Shown in pieces: positions 22,631 to 33,490 of a stretch of DNA of 64,000 nucleotides. Source of the DNA: Sipunculus nudus (Eukaryota > Annelida > Sipuncula > Golfingiida > Sipunculidae). Numbering within the stretch: the stretch's first letter is position 1; every line of letters starts with the position of its first letter. Under the pieces are notes generated by a model. The model saw only the letters and a program-made list of their open reading frames with translations. It searched no databases and was not told where the DNA came from. The stretch covers positions 96,804,723-96,868,722 of the forward strand of contig CM049309.1 in assembly GCA_026874595.1 (NCBI GenBank), read 5' to 3'. The position numbers were made by a program, and so were the translations under genes.

Positions 22631-22786
22631 CCTCAAGGCTGCATGTGATCATCTCTTGGATGTCATTCACCTCAAGGCAGCATGTGGACACCTGATGAGT
22701 GCCATGCCCCTCAAGGCTGCATGTACACACCTCATGAGTGCCATGACCCTCAAGGCTGCATGTGGACACCTCATGAATGCCTAGCC
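22631..22786. repeat. 39-bp minisatellite, four units
   Basis: Units start at 22631, 22670, 22709 and 22748 with an exact 39-bp period, each beginning CCTCAAGGC-GCATGT. As 39 is divisible by three, one frame reads four 13-residue repeats (LKAACGHLMSAM-like). The open frame (22551-22784) is short and has no other gene signal, so I do not call a protein. Confidence 0.9.
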
Positions 22787-22849
22787 CTGGAAACTGTCAG
22801 GGCTCTAAAGTTCAGTTTATTTTCTTCTTACTGGGCTCAAGCCATTGGT

Positions 22850-24000
22850 CTAAATTTTTGGATGTTCATCCATCTTGAAATTTGTCACGTACACCAGACA
22901 GGTGGCGCCACCTACCTTCCGGTTTTTGTAGAATAAATTAATGCCCTTATTGCCTGAGGGGTGATTTTCAGTATCGGCCTGTAATTGTGCATATCCATAG
23001 GTCTTTGAATCCTCCATCTTGTACTCAAGACTGCTGGTGCCATCTGCAATCGTTTTCCTGTGGCGTCCATCCGTACATGTGATTTCGGTGAATATTGCTC
23101 ACATCTGAGGAGTTGGTCAAGGTGTTGGTCTAAAATATTTGGCCTGTTGGTCCTTCTTTGAAAATCTTCACGTAAAGCAGACAGGTGGCATCAATAACCT
23201 TTCCGTTTTCATAGAATAAATTAATGCCCTTTTTCAGGAGCGATTCGCAGTATTAGCCTGAAATTGTGCATATCCATAGATCTTGGACTCCTCCATCTCA
23301 TACCCAAAACTGGTGTCATCATCTGCAATCGTTTTTCTGTGGCGTTCATCCGTACATGTGATTTCGGTGAATATTGCTCACATCTGAGGAGTGGGTCCAG
23401 GTATTGGTGTGAAATTGGCCATGTTCATCTCTTTTGGAAAGTTGTCACAAACCAGACAGGTGACGCCACATACCTTCCGGTTTTTGTAGAATAAATTAAT
23501 GCCCTTTTTTCGGGAGTGATTTTCATTATTGGCTTGAAATTGTGCATATCCATAGATCTTGGATTCCTCCATCTTGTATTCGAGTCTGGTGATGCCATTT
23601 GCAATCGCTTTCCCGTGGCGTCCATCCGTACATGTGCTTTAAGTGAAAATTGTTCACATCTCAGGTGTGGATCGAGGTATTGGTCTGAAATTGGGCATGG
23701 TTATCCATATTGGAAAGTTTTCTCGTGAACCAGACAGGTGGCAGCACTTACCTTTCTGTTTAAGTAGAATAGATATATTCCCTTTTCTCAGAAATGATTT
23801 GCATAATTGGCCTGTTGTTGTGCATGTCCTGTATCTTGTACTCAAGACTGCTGGCGCCATCTGCAATCGTTTTCGCGTGGCGTCAATCTGTACATGTGCT
23901 CTGGGTGAAAATTCTCAAAATTCAGGAGTGGGTCAAGGTATAGGTCTGAATTTTGGCATGCTCATCCACTTTGGAAAGTTATCCGTCGTCCGTCTGGCCG
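22850..24000. repeat. Tandem array of four ~280-bp units (family P core)
   Basis: Each unit has a GGTGGCGCCACC-like phrase (22901, about 23186, 23459, 23737), then taccttccggtttttgtagaataaattaatgccc, gaaattgtgcatatccatag, a GGCGTCCATCCGTACATGTG phrase, and ends near gaggagtgggtcaaggt. Units differ by many substitutions, so the array is old. A fifth unit lies at 29480-29750. Noncoding; such central tandem units are typical of HINE-type elements. Confidence 0.8.
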
Positions 24001-24370
24001 TCACTTAGCAGGGCACAAATCGTAACCGCTGACCCAAGAAGCCTGTAACTAGGGAGGTCCATACAAAACTCCTTGGAAACTTGAAATTAGGTCAATGCGA
24101 CCTATATCCTTCGAGCTGTGGGGCTTGTAAGCACCCCCACCCCCCGAATAATAAAAAAATTGATACAAAACCTTCAATATCTTGATAATTAATGCAAGGA
24201 TTGTCAAGAATTTTACCTTGAATATTGACCATGACTAGTTTTGTCAGTTCCCGAAAAGTGGTGGCGCCATCTGTTTTTTTTTTCTTCATATTTTTACGTA
24301 TATTTTTCTATCTTGTTACTATAAAATGACAACAATCATGTCAGTTTCTCAGCTGTGATTCCATCAAGGG
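24001..24370. repeat. Family S interior fragment
   Basis: CAGGGCACAAATCGTAACC, tccttggaaacttgaaattaggtc and gtggcgccatctgttttttttt match the interior of the S copy at 28970-29230. Noncoding. Confidence 0.55.
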
Positions 24371-26870
24371 TCCGAAAACTTGGTATGTTTATTGAATACA
24401 AGTGATTATGGAAAGAGAGCCTTGGAAATCTTCAGGGAGTGGGAGTTTTCGGAGAGTGCTATCGCGAGATTTCGAAATCACCTCCATTTCTGTTTACATT
24501 GCAAACATCGACAAATTTTACCGGTGAGCTTACGGATACGTTCGTTCATGAGAATTAGTGCGGCCAAAAAGGTCATAGAGAAAGCGCAAAACATGCTTAT
24601 CAATGCCCGAATAGGTGAGATAAATTTCAGGATTACATGCCTTGAAAAGTGCAGACTGCAACGAAAGATTGTTTGATACAGTCACCAACGATCGTTTCGC
24701 GGAGTTACACGCTTACATAGAGAAAGGTAAACGCCTAGAATGGGACAAATGTCGAGATCGCCATCGCAACAAGTTTTCACGCTTAGTTGCCAAACAGCCA
24801 TCTCCAGATACCACAAAAAGTGGAGTAAGTCAAGCAGAAACGGATAACATCTTCTCGAGAAATGTCTATGCATATGTTATCTGTGTTGCGTTGAGGGCTC
24901 AACTTTGCCGTTACGCCTGACCGGATCCCTGTTAATGTCATACTCCTAGCTGTAGAAACGGCGTGTAAACTCATTGGGGCCACCTCCGATGAAGCGGCTT
25001 CCCTTCGTGTTGATTGTGTCAAATTGGTCCAGAATGCTAGATCCCCCAAAAGCGACATATCCCGAGAGGAAAGACAAGCTCTAGATGATTTGAAAAATGA
25101 TGACTCCATTTACACCATGCCGGCTGACAAAAGCCGTGCTGTAGTCGTAATTGACGAATCTGAATATGAGGCAAAAATGGAGGCCCTGTTGAGTGACACA
25201 AACACCTAAGAAAAACTCAAAAAAGACCCTACAGCCAAGTATTCTAGACAGGTCATCTCGGCTTTGAAGTACATTAAGGCATCTGGTGCTCTGACTCAGA
25301 AACAATATCTAGAGACATACCCCACTTCCTCCGTTGCCCTAAAATTTTACGGCCTCCCCAAGATCCCCTTGCGCCCTATAGTAGCCTCTCGTGGATCGGT
25401 CACGTGCAATATCGCTAGGTTTGTGGCTAAAATACTTGCCCCTCTGGTGGGTAAATCTCCACGTCACATCAAGAACAGTAAAGACCTGGTAGAGAAATTA
25501 TCCTGCATCATACTGGCAGAGGATGAGAGTTTGGTGTCTTATGACGTCACTGCGGTCTTCTCTAGTGTACCTGTGGATGAGGCCCTTAAGATTATCTTGG
25601 AACTGCTGGAGAATGACGAGACCCTCAACGATAGGACCGACTTAAATTCAGCCTAGGTCACGGCCCTTCTCAGGTTATGCCTCAAGACGACTTATTTCGT
25701 TTACAAAGGGGAGTACCATAAGCAGAAGGAAGGTGCCGCTATGGGCTCCCCAGTAAGCCCTATTGTGGCTAATCTCTACATGGAGAATTTTGAGGAGAAA
25801 GCCATCTCTTCATTCCCCATCCGCTCAAATTTTGGGGTCGCTATGTCGACGACACCATCTCCTCGCTCAAAACCGCACTCATTGACCTCTTCACTGTCCA
25901 CCTGAACAGCATCAACTTTGGGATATAGTTCACAGTGGAGCATGTTGAGGACAAGACGATTGCTATGCTTGATGCTTAGATTAAGATTCAAGACGACGGA
26001 TCCCTTGAGTTCTCGGTGTATAGTAAACCCACACACACCGACCAATATCTGAAATTCGACAGCCACCAGCCTCTGTAACACAAACTTGGTATGGTACGCA
26101 CCCTCAAGCACGTGCGCATGCAATCTGCAGCTCCCAGAAAGCCCTAGATAATGAACTCGACCGTCTAGACAATGTTATCGGTGTATCGGGCTACCCTCGC
26201 TGGGCGAGAGAGGCTGCCCCTCACACGGACAAAATTGTGCCCCACCCTGGTACTGAGCGCTCTTTTCCTGTTAAAGGTCATGTCACGATGCCCTACGTGG
26301 AAGGCATGACTGACATCCTAACCAGGAAATTCCGCAAATTGGGTGTTGTAACTCATGCGGTCCCTGCAAACTCCATCCGCAGACACCTTGGCACTCACAA
26401 GTATAAGGACCCCATGTCGGATATGGGTGGTATTGTGTACCATCTGCGACCACCACTATGTCTGTGAAACGAGTAGAGCCTTTAAAGTACGTCACTCAGA
26501 ACACCTAAAGGACGCTAATTCCCCCGTCTTCCAGCATCTGAATAGCAGTACGGAACACCATCTAGAAAAAGGCATAATGGTTGACAAAGATTCACGCTGG
26601 TTCGAACGCGGCATACGCGAAGCTATGCAGATACGAAAACTCCAACCCACTCTCAACCAGGACCAAGGGCGCCACCCTCTCCCGAGGACCTACAACCCCT
26701 TGTTGGTGACACGTGGCCGTTCGTGCCTCATGGCCTATGGCAACGTGTCAACAACAAACTAAGGATTTCCCCTGGCATTGTTCACGCAATTTAGTGAACA
26801 AGTCTGGTAGAGACCAGACGAAAGCTCTGCTTTCAAACACTTTGCCAAGTGAGTACTGCTAAATCGTTTC
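24371..26870 (+). mobile_element. Penelope-like element (RT plus GIY-YIG)
   Basis: Plus-strand remnants of one protein, in order: N-terminal conserved region (24380-24900), RT (25020-26110) and GIY-YIG endonuclease (26237-26762), then a short tail. The pieces are spread over all three frames. This combination defines endonuclease-bearing Penelope-like retroelements. No terminal repeats or hammerhead core (CUGAUGA/GAAA) were recognised. The element is inactive. Confidence 0.85.
24380..26762 (+). pseudogene. Penelope-like RT / GIY-YIG protein remnant
   Basis: RT signatures: KFYGLPKIP (about 25346), LRPIVASRGS (about 25368), a YDVTAVFSSVPVD block (about 25540) holding the first catalytic Asp, [17 protein letters not shown] (about 25735) and catalytic RYVDDT (about 25840), followed by TDQYLKFDSH (about 26036), a block conserved in Penelope RTs. 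The GIY-YIG half shows GGIVY (26426) in one frame and HYVCETSRAF with RHSEHLKD (26453-26515) in the next, so a frameshift cuts the nuclease. WFERGIREAMQIRK (26600) is the conserved Glu/Arg helix. Several stops also occur in the RT. The family copies RNA at exposed 3' ends; this copy is dead. Confidence 0.85.
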
Positions 26871-26879
26871 ATATTTTTT

Positions 26880-27515
26880 ACACAAGTGGATGCCCTATAG
26901 TAATTACCCTGTCCGTCTGTCTGTTCGTCTGTCTGTCCATCCGTCCATCAAAACAAATGTGTTTCCAGACGAGAACTCCAGGTTAGATTGACATTTGGAT
27001 TTCAAACATGACTTACTCATGGCTCACTACATAGAAAAAAACCTATATGATTTTTGGGTCATGATGTCAAAGGTCAAGGTCACTGGACTCACTTATTTAA
27101 AATAGATAATGGCTGCATTTAAGCATCCCAAACTTTCCATCTTGCACATTTAGCTGACTTGCCAGTATGGGGAGAGCATAAATGGATATTTAGGGTCACA
27201 AGGTCAAAGGTCAAGGTCACAGGGGCTATCTGTTCACAAATTAATATCGAGATCATAACTCCAGTTTAGCTTGACATTTTAGTTTATTTTAGTTTCAAAC
27301 TGAACTTATATGTGGCTCACTACTAAAGTAAGAACCCTGTCGATTTTGGGGTCCAAAGGTCAAGGCCACAGGACTCATGTCTTTAAAAAGGATGTGTATG
27401 CAACAATAAGTTCTCATATGACAAGGTCATTGGTTAAGATCACAGGACCATCATTCTAAAAAAAAAATCTTAAAAAATTATCGTTATTGGCAAATTCAGC
27501 TGAGCGTCGAGTCCC
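26880..27515 (+). repeat. Family S copy, left-truncated or diverged
   Basis: Begins with a CCGTCTGTCTGTTCGTC tract at about 26910 and ends TTCAGCTGAGCGTCGAG (27495-27511) plus a decayed hairpin. The interior repeats the phrase ggtcaaaggtcaaggtcac three times (27066-27220). Noncoding. Confidence 0.55.
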
Positions 27516-28640
27516 CTAGGTTATAAAGTTGTCATGTGACATATGAGACATATATATCCATTGTTCTGCATTGGTCATAAAAGTTAAACCTTATTGGATG
27601 ACCTAAAGTAGGTCACAATTATGTCAGAGTTGTAATGTACTTTAAAAGTTTACATCTGATTCGATTGGTTGAAAATTTTCTGGAAAACCCAAGTCTGACT
27701 TGACATACATCCAGTTATAGATGACCTGCAAGTCCTATTCCTGGACTCATATAAACACAATATGCTGGTCTCATCATAGAAACCAATTTAGAGCTAATTT
27801 GTGAGAGTACAATAAGGCTCAACAAACATACTGAATAACCATTAGATACCTATTCGTCTGATGAACCATTAAAAATATTTGGCTCTGTCTGAATATCAGG
27901 CCTCTTACATCCTGATACCTATCGATCGAAATATTTTTCACTCCGTTAATTTTTAATTATAAGTTTAATCACAAATATTTAAAGTTACAACTCCATAACA
28001 CTTGGGCTCTGATAATTTGAAATCAGACCTGGACTCAGATTCTGATCATGTGGAATCAACTGCAGCAATGATCAGCACCCCTACCCTTAGGCTAGCCAAA
28101 TACTGGACCAGTAGAAACATTCCCTGCAGTGGATGAACTTTAGCAGTGCCAGCAGCATGGTATTTTTAGAAATTTTATTTAATGTATATTTGTTGTTATG
28201 TTTAATATATGATGACGTTTAGCTACCCATGAGGAGTCCTTGAGGTATTACCTTTGACCACTGATATGCATGAACGTGTTAAATGAACCAAATATTTTAA
28301 AGTTGGCTGCTTCCATATCTTTATTTCAGGGTTATGTGAGAGGCTGCTTTTTGGCAGAAACTGCAGGAATTCATTCGGCTGGTTGTACAGAGCTTTGGGT
28401 ATATGCAATCTGAACAAAGATGTCTTGCATGGCATTGCATAGATTTTTATTGTGATGGCTCATAATTGCTGTATGCTTACCTAGCCGATGTTTTGTTTTA
28501 GGGACAAAAAAATTAAATAAAATGAAAGTTGTATCATAAGTTAGTTACCTGTCAAGCAATTTATCGGTTGATTACAGTATGATGTAATCACAGATGAGAC
28601 CATACGAATATATTTGTTCTACAGATTCAACTCTACCATT
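27516..28640. other. A+T-rich spacer, nothing recognised
   Basis: No ORF with recognisable content, RNA gene or repeat end was found in this 1.1 kb. Confidence 0.5.
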
Positions 28641-28644
28641 TTTT

Positions 28645-29493
28645 AGCTCTGCTGACTGAAAGTCATCAGGGCTATAGCGATCACTCTTTGTCCGGCGTCC
28701 GTCCGTCTGTCTGTCCTGAAATTTGGTCTCTGTTACCCATATCATAGAATTACCCCCCAGAATAATTAAAAACAAAAGGTCCAGTATCTGAACAACTGAT
28801 GCATTGAACACCATGATTCTTTGCATGCAAATTCATCAAGGACTGTTCATCAGTTCCTGCAGACTGGTGGTGCCACCTGGATTTTTTTTCGAATTTTTAT
28901 GCATTTTTTTCTCTTATTTTTGAGATCTTTAAAGATGCAGTAGTCTGTTAACAGGGTACAAATCGTAACCATTCAACCTAGAATCTTCTGATTTTAAATG
29001 CAGAGACGTCTATGAAAAATCTTCTTGGAAACCTAAAATTAGGTCTCTGTTACGCATATCCTTTGAGCTATAGGGCTTGTTAGTACCCCTCAGTATAATT
29101 AAACATTTTATATAAAACTTCCAGTGTCTGTACAACTAATGAATTCATCACTATGATTCTTTGCATGCACATTCATCATTGAGTTTTTTTTATCAGTTCC
29201 TGCAGAATGATGGCACCACCTCATAATTTTTTTTATTTTTGAGACCTTCAAAGATGTTGTCGTCCGTTAACAGGGCACAAATCGTAACCATTGCACCTAG
29301 AATCTTCTAACTTGACATCCAGTGTGGTCCATGAAAAATCTCCTTGGAAACCTGAAATTAGGTCTCTGTTAATCTTATCCTTTGAGCTATGCTTAAGTTG
29401 AATGGGTTACATCCTACAAAATTTGGCATTGATAAAATTCCTTTTGTGAATGTTTTCCTAGCCAGCTGAGCGTCATGACCCCTGGGTAACTTG
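28645..29493 (+). repeat. Family S copy with both ends
   Basis: Left end TTTTT-AGCTCTGCTGACTG with hairpin partner AGTCATCAGGGCT, followed by GTCCGGCGTCCGTCCGTC. Right end CAGCTGAGCG (29463-29472), hairpin GACCCCTGGGT, then AACTTG. Internally, two diverged passes of the aactaatg-attca ... tggtgccacc ... acaaatcgtaacca block (28780-29000 and 29110-29290) form a tandem duplication of about 320 bp. It abuts a P unit at 29497. Confidence 0.65.
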
Positions 29494-30151
29494 AATAAAT
29501 TAATGCCCTATTCTCAGAAGTTATTTTCAGTACTGGCTTGAAATTGTGCATATCCATAGATCTCGAAGTCTTCCTTCTTGTACTCAAGAATGCTGGCGCC
29601 ATCTGATATCGTTTTCGCGTACCGTCTATCCATACATGTGCTTTGGGTGAAAATTGCTCATATCTCAGGAGTGGGTCAAGGTATTGGTCTGAAATTTCAC
29701 ATGTCAATCCATCTTGGAGAGTTTTCCAGAAGACTTGCTGACTATATTCAGAGGTGGTGCGACATACCACTCAATCTATCCGTCACTTCACCTGTACCAC
29801 CTCTGACTTCAGCAGAAACATGTTGTCGCTTGTCTTCATGCATCTGATCACATAGCCTAACAGTGGTTTGAAGTATCTGCCTGAAATTTTTCGTGGCCAT
29901 ATATCTTTGATAGCTTCCTCGTACACAAGACTGGTGGTGCCTCTTACAATCATTTTTGTGTTGTGTGCATCCATGACATATTTCAGCAGTGAAGTTTGTG
30001 TAATATGTGCAAGCGCACGGGTTCAAAAGGTTCAGTGCTTGAATTGTACATATTCATGTCACACGTACTTGAAAGTCACGGTCCAGCATGGAAGCATTTT
30101 ACCGGATTTATATCCCATTACACAGGTTCGCATTCGGCCTGTAGGCCTTGT
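29494..30151 (+). repeat. Family P right part and end
   Basis: Begins with one ~280-bp core unit and ends CACAGGTTCGC (30121-30131), hairpin GGCCT-GT-AGGCC (30136-30147), TTGT. Noncoding. Confidence 0.65.
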
Positions 30152-31084
30152 TAATATAGAAGCTGGAAGAGGCTGAAATTACGTTATTTTGCCCATTAAA
30201 ATCAGGTTTCAAATATGAATCATGTGACCAACATTTGCATATAACTTGGTGACGCTAGGTGCTGCCGTTTCTGAGACTGTTTTGTTAGTATCCTTACATG
30301 GCCAAATGACTCATTTTAAAGTCCTATAACTGGGTCAAAATACATCAAACCAAACACCTTTGACCAACCTGAGAGGGCTCGTTTCTTGGATTATTTCTGT
30401 GAAATATTATAGTATATTTGGCAGAATGATTTTGGCAAGAAGATTTCCAAAGGTTTTCTAGCTTTTGACTTTCAAATGTTAGTAGATGCAAGTGGTGCCA
30501 AACAAAGCTCAATCCCACAACATTAGATATGTGACTACTCTTTGCGTACAATTTTGATTCCTGAGATATTATGGGTTGATATACTGATGACCAATGACCC
30601 CGTAAAGAAAAGGTCGGTGCAGGTGGTTCCACCAATACCTCAATTTCAAATATGACTCATGTGACCAACATTTGTATAAACTTTGGTGATGCTGGCTCCG
30701 ACTGCTTCTGAGACTGTAATTTTATCATGCTTATTTGCATAAATGACTAAATTCAGCTTCCTGTACCTCTGCCAAAATCACCAAACAGGATCCATTCGAA
30801 AAAAACCTGAGAAATTGTTTCTGGGTTTATTTCTGTGAAATATTGAACAATTTGGTTGGACAGTTTCGGAGAAAAAAATCTGTAAGTTTCTTTTTAGATT
30901 TCCCCCTGTTAAATCAAATTTAATGCAGATAGCAAAAAAATAAGCTCAATCCGACAGAGCTTTTCATATGAATTATATGTGCATTCACTTTTGTGATGCT
31001 AGCTCCTGCCGTTTCTGATATAGTATGGGTTAACGTACAGAGGACGGACGACGCCACACCATCGCCTAAGCTCACAGGTTCGCA
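30152..31084 (-). repeat. Family P left part, opposite orientation
   Basis: Reading on the minus strand, the left end is at 31084 (GCGAACCTGTGAGC preceded by a T run), followed by the CGTCCGTCC tract and the family P body as at 20783. It abuts the plus-oriented right end at 30151, so two P elements meet head-on. Noncoding. Confidence 0.6.
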
Positions 31085-32060
31085 AAAAAAAATGGATTTA
31101 CTCTTTTAAAATCTGACATTTGAGGGGAATTGGTCAAAAAGTGTAGATTTTATTAAAGTTCTCACACACCATTGGAGCTATCGTTTACCTAAAGCTAAGC
31201 CAGTACAGTGGTGTCCAGGGTGTGCTGGAGCCCTCACCTAGCCAAGCTGTAATGCAAATTTGCTTCACACGCAGCTAGGCAGCTAGCCCTTTTTACTCAG
31301 CTGAGCTTGGCTTCTAGTCCCCCCCCCCCCATCCTGAGAGAGGATGCATAAACAAGACGAATGTTATTATATTCTGTATGTTGAATTCGTTTTTTCTTGA
31401 TCTTTGCAATATATTGGAATTGGTTTTGCATTGCAAGGGGCTACAATGAGTGCACATCAAATTATGTGTCCACAGAGCTATATATTGCTATAATATTGTG
31501 GATGTTCATGTTGTGAGGAAGTTAAAAACCTGTTTGCTTTCTTTTTAACATGCTTGAAATTCAGTATTAAATTATAATTGAGATGATATTTAGCATGATG
31601 ATGTTGTTTCTCTCTCATTCAACCAACAGTTTGTGTACCTAATTTGCAAAGGGTTTTAAAATAATTTTTAATAATCTTTTTATTTAAGTTTAAGTTTAAT
31701 AAAATTGAGCATGTACTTTCAAGTGAAAATGCAATGTATAAACCTTTTGTCGGACAGTGAACTAAGGTATTAGCTTGAGATGCCATGTTTATCATTATGG
31801 TACTGAGTGATTTAATTTCTCTTAAAATAGATTTCTTTTAAATCTAATTTAAGAATTTTATGAATTAAAAGAGAACACGTGTATGCATAATTTGATATTA
31901 CGAAAATAAGGATAAATAATGATGCAACGGTCCAACCCCCGAAAAAGTGGACGTCCAGGTTACCCTAACCGGCTGAAACTCATACATACACTCCAAAAAA
32001 TGAAAAAGACTTAGTAAACAAAAAATATATATTGAAAATACTCTAACATTTCTCTGAATA
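31085..32060. other. Noncoding spacer
   Basis: A C-run at 31320-31330 and A+T-rich sequence. No gene or repeat end recognised. Confidence 0.5.
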
Positions 32061-32066
32061 TGTGTT

Positions 32067-32070
<4 letters not shown>

Positions 32071-32099
<29 letters not shown>

Positions 32100-32152
32100 C
32101 GCCTATATATATATATATTTTATATATATATATATTTATATATATATATATA
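32071..32152. repeat. Compound (CA)n/(TA)n microsatellite
   Basis: A CA run of about 9 units passes into interrupted TA runs totalling about 60 bp. The open frame across it is an artefact of the repeat. Confidence 0.9.
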
Positions 32153-33289
32153 TGATCACTCATGTACACGCTCAGGATCGTACACACGTGACATTGGAAT
32201 GTCAGCTCCTAGCTCAGTTCGCCCTTATGGTGTACATACACAGGGATTCACCAGCGATAATCGGTACTTATCAACAAAGTTTCTAACTGAAGGACGCGCT
32301 CGCCCCTCAAGGCAAAGTCAGGTAGGCACTGACAGATAGGCTCACAGCCTCCTCTGTAGGATTACGGAAGAAATGTCTTTCACAGGAGATGTCTCATGGA
32401 TTCATCCAGCATAAAAACCTGAATATGCCCCCACACGACAATTTTCAGTGCCACTACCGTATCGTCCTGGCCTGTCACTGGATGCACTCACGGAATTCAC
32501 ACATCGCCGGATTACCAGTCCGTTGGTCATTACGATATCCACTCTGAAGTATGTTACAGAGGTATCAGAGGTCCAGCAATATATTTGATAATCGAAAATA
32601 TGGAAACACAACATGGCCGTTAAGGGCATTCCCCACTCGGCACTGTAACAAAACTAAACAAATAATTTTAGCAAACACGGTTTTTGATAGGGCCTGATTT
32701 GTTCAACAATAAAACCACGGACATCTCCCCTCTGGTTTCTTGGCCAAGATATTGTACTTAATATTTCTGTTCTAAACCACGTTTTCTGTTTACATGTGTG
32801 ATCACAATCTACGGACAATGTGCTAAATGTTTTGTATTAACACTCGTGAATAACCCTAAAGAAGAAAATAAAAAAAAAAAAGAAAAAGAAAATGGGCGTT
32901 TAAGCTAGAATTCTGGTTATCTGGACGGCAGTCTTGTTATGGTAGGCAGACACATATGGACTGTGCTTACTTACACAGAACCATAACAATTTATAAAACC
33001 GGTGAACTTGAGATACTAAGCCCGTGTGCCGTTATGGTATTTCTTGAAAACATCTGTATTCAGCCAACATGACCTGACAATCTGAGATAATACACATATA
33101 ATTGCAAATAATTATGACCCTTTAAAATTTTTGTCTGATGGCTCACCCTGAAGCTGCAAAAAGTGTTTTTCTACACGGTCCAGAACATGCATGTATCAGA
33201 TTCTTCATCTAAAATAAAAAAAAAATTTTATATATATATATACTTAATTATTTTACATGGAATGTACAAATAGCTATTATAAATAATCA
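32153..33289. other. Mostly unrecognised; TTAA-MITE remnant at its end
   Basis: 32156-32870 shows no recognised element. About 32925-33121 is a diverged right half of the TTAA MITE (gtcttgttatgg, acacatatggactgtg, aaaacatctgta, gataat, attatgacccttt), ending at TTAA 33122-33125. Its left end is not found. Confidence 0.45.
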
Positions 33290-33480
33290 AGGTAGTCTCC
33301 ATGGCTCCGATGATGGCGTTCGGTACTCTGTATGAGTGGAGGAAAACGGAGAACCCTGAGAAAACCACCGGCCGTGGACGGGCAAGTAGAACCCATTCTC
33401 ATAGCCACAACAGGGATCGAACCCGGGTCGCTTGCAGAGAGAGCCGAGCGTTTTACCCCCACAACTGTCCAGTAGAGGGG
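33290..33480 (-). mobile_element. tRNA-derived SINE
   Basis: On the minus strand, GGTTCGATCCC (33413-33423) is a good RNA polymerase III B box, preceded at tRNA-like distance by GGTAAAACGCTCGGCTCTC, which resembles a degenerate A-box/anticodon-arm region. Downstream, GGTTCTCCGTTTTCCTCCAC resembles a conserved body segment found in many marine-animal SINEs. No tRNA fold is complete, so this is not a tRNA gene. The 3' end is near 33290, without a clear tail. Confidence 0.65.
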
Positions 33481-33490
33481 TTAAAATATA

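Noticed and set aside
22631-24000. CRISPR-like array
   Set aside because: Units are directly adjacent tandem repeats without unique spacers, in a eukaryotic context.
26763-26870. Hammerhead ribozyme at the Penelope-like 3' end
   Set aside because: Some Penelope elements carry one, but the CUGAUGA and GAAA cores in the right arrangement were not found.
32062-32286. Open frame rich in Ile/Tyr
   Set aside because: Produced by the CA/TA microsatellite.
33400-33470. tRNA gene suggested by a good B box
   Set aside because: No complete cloverleaf and the sequence continues into a SINE body.
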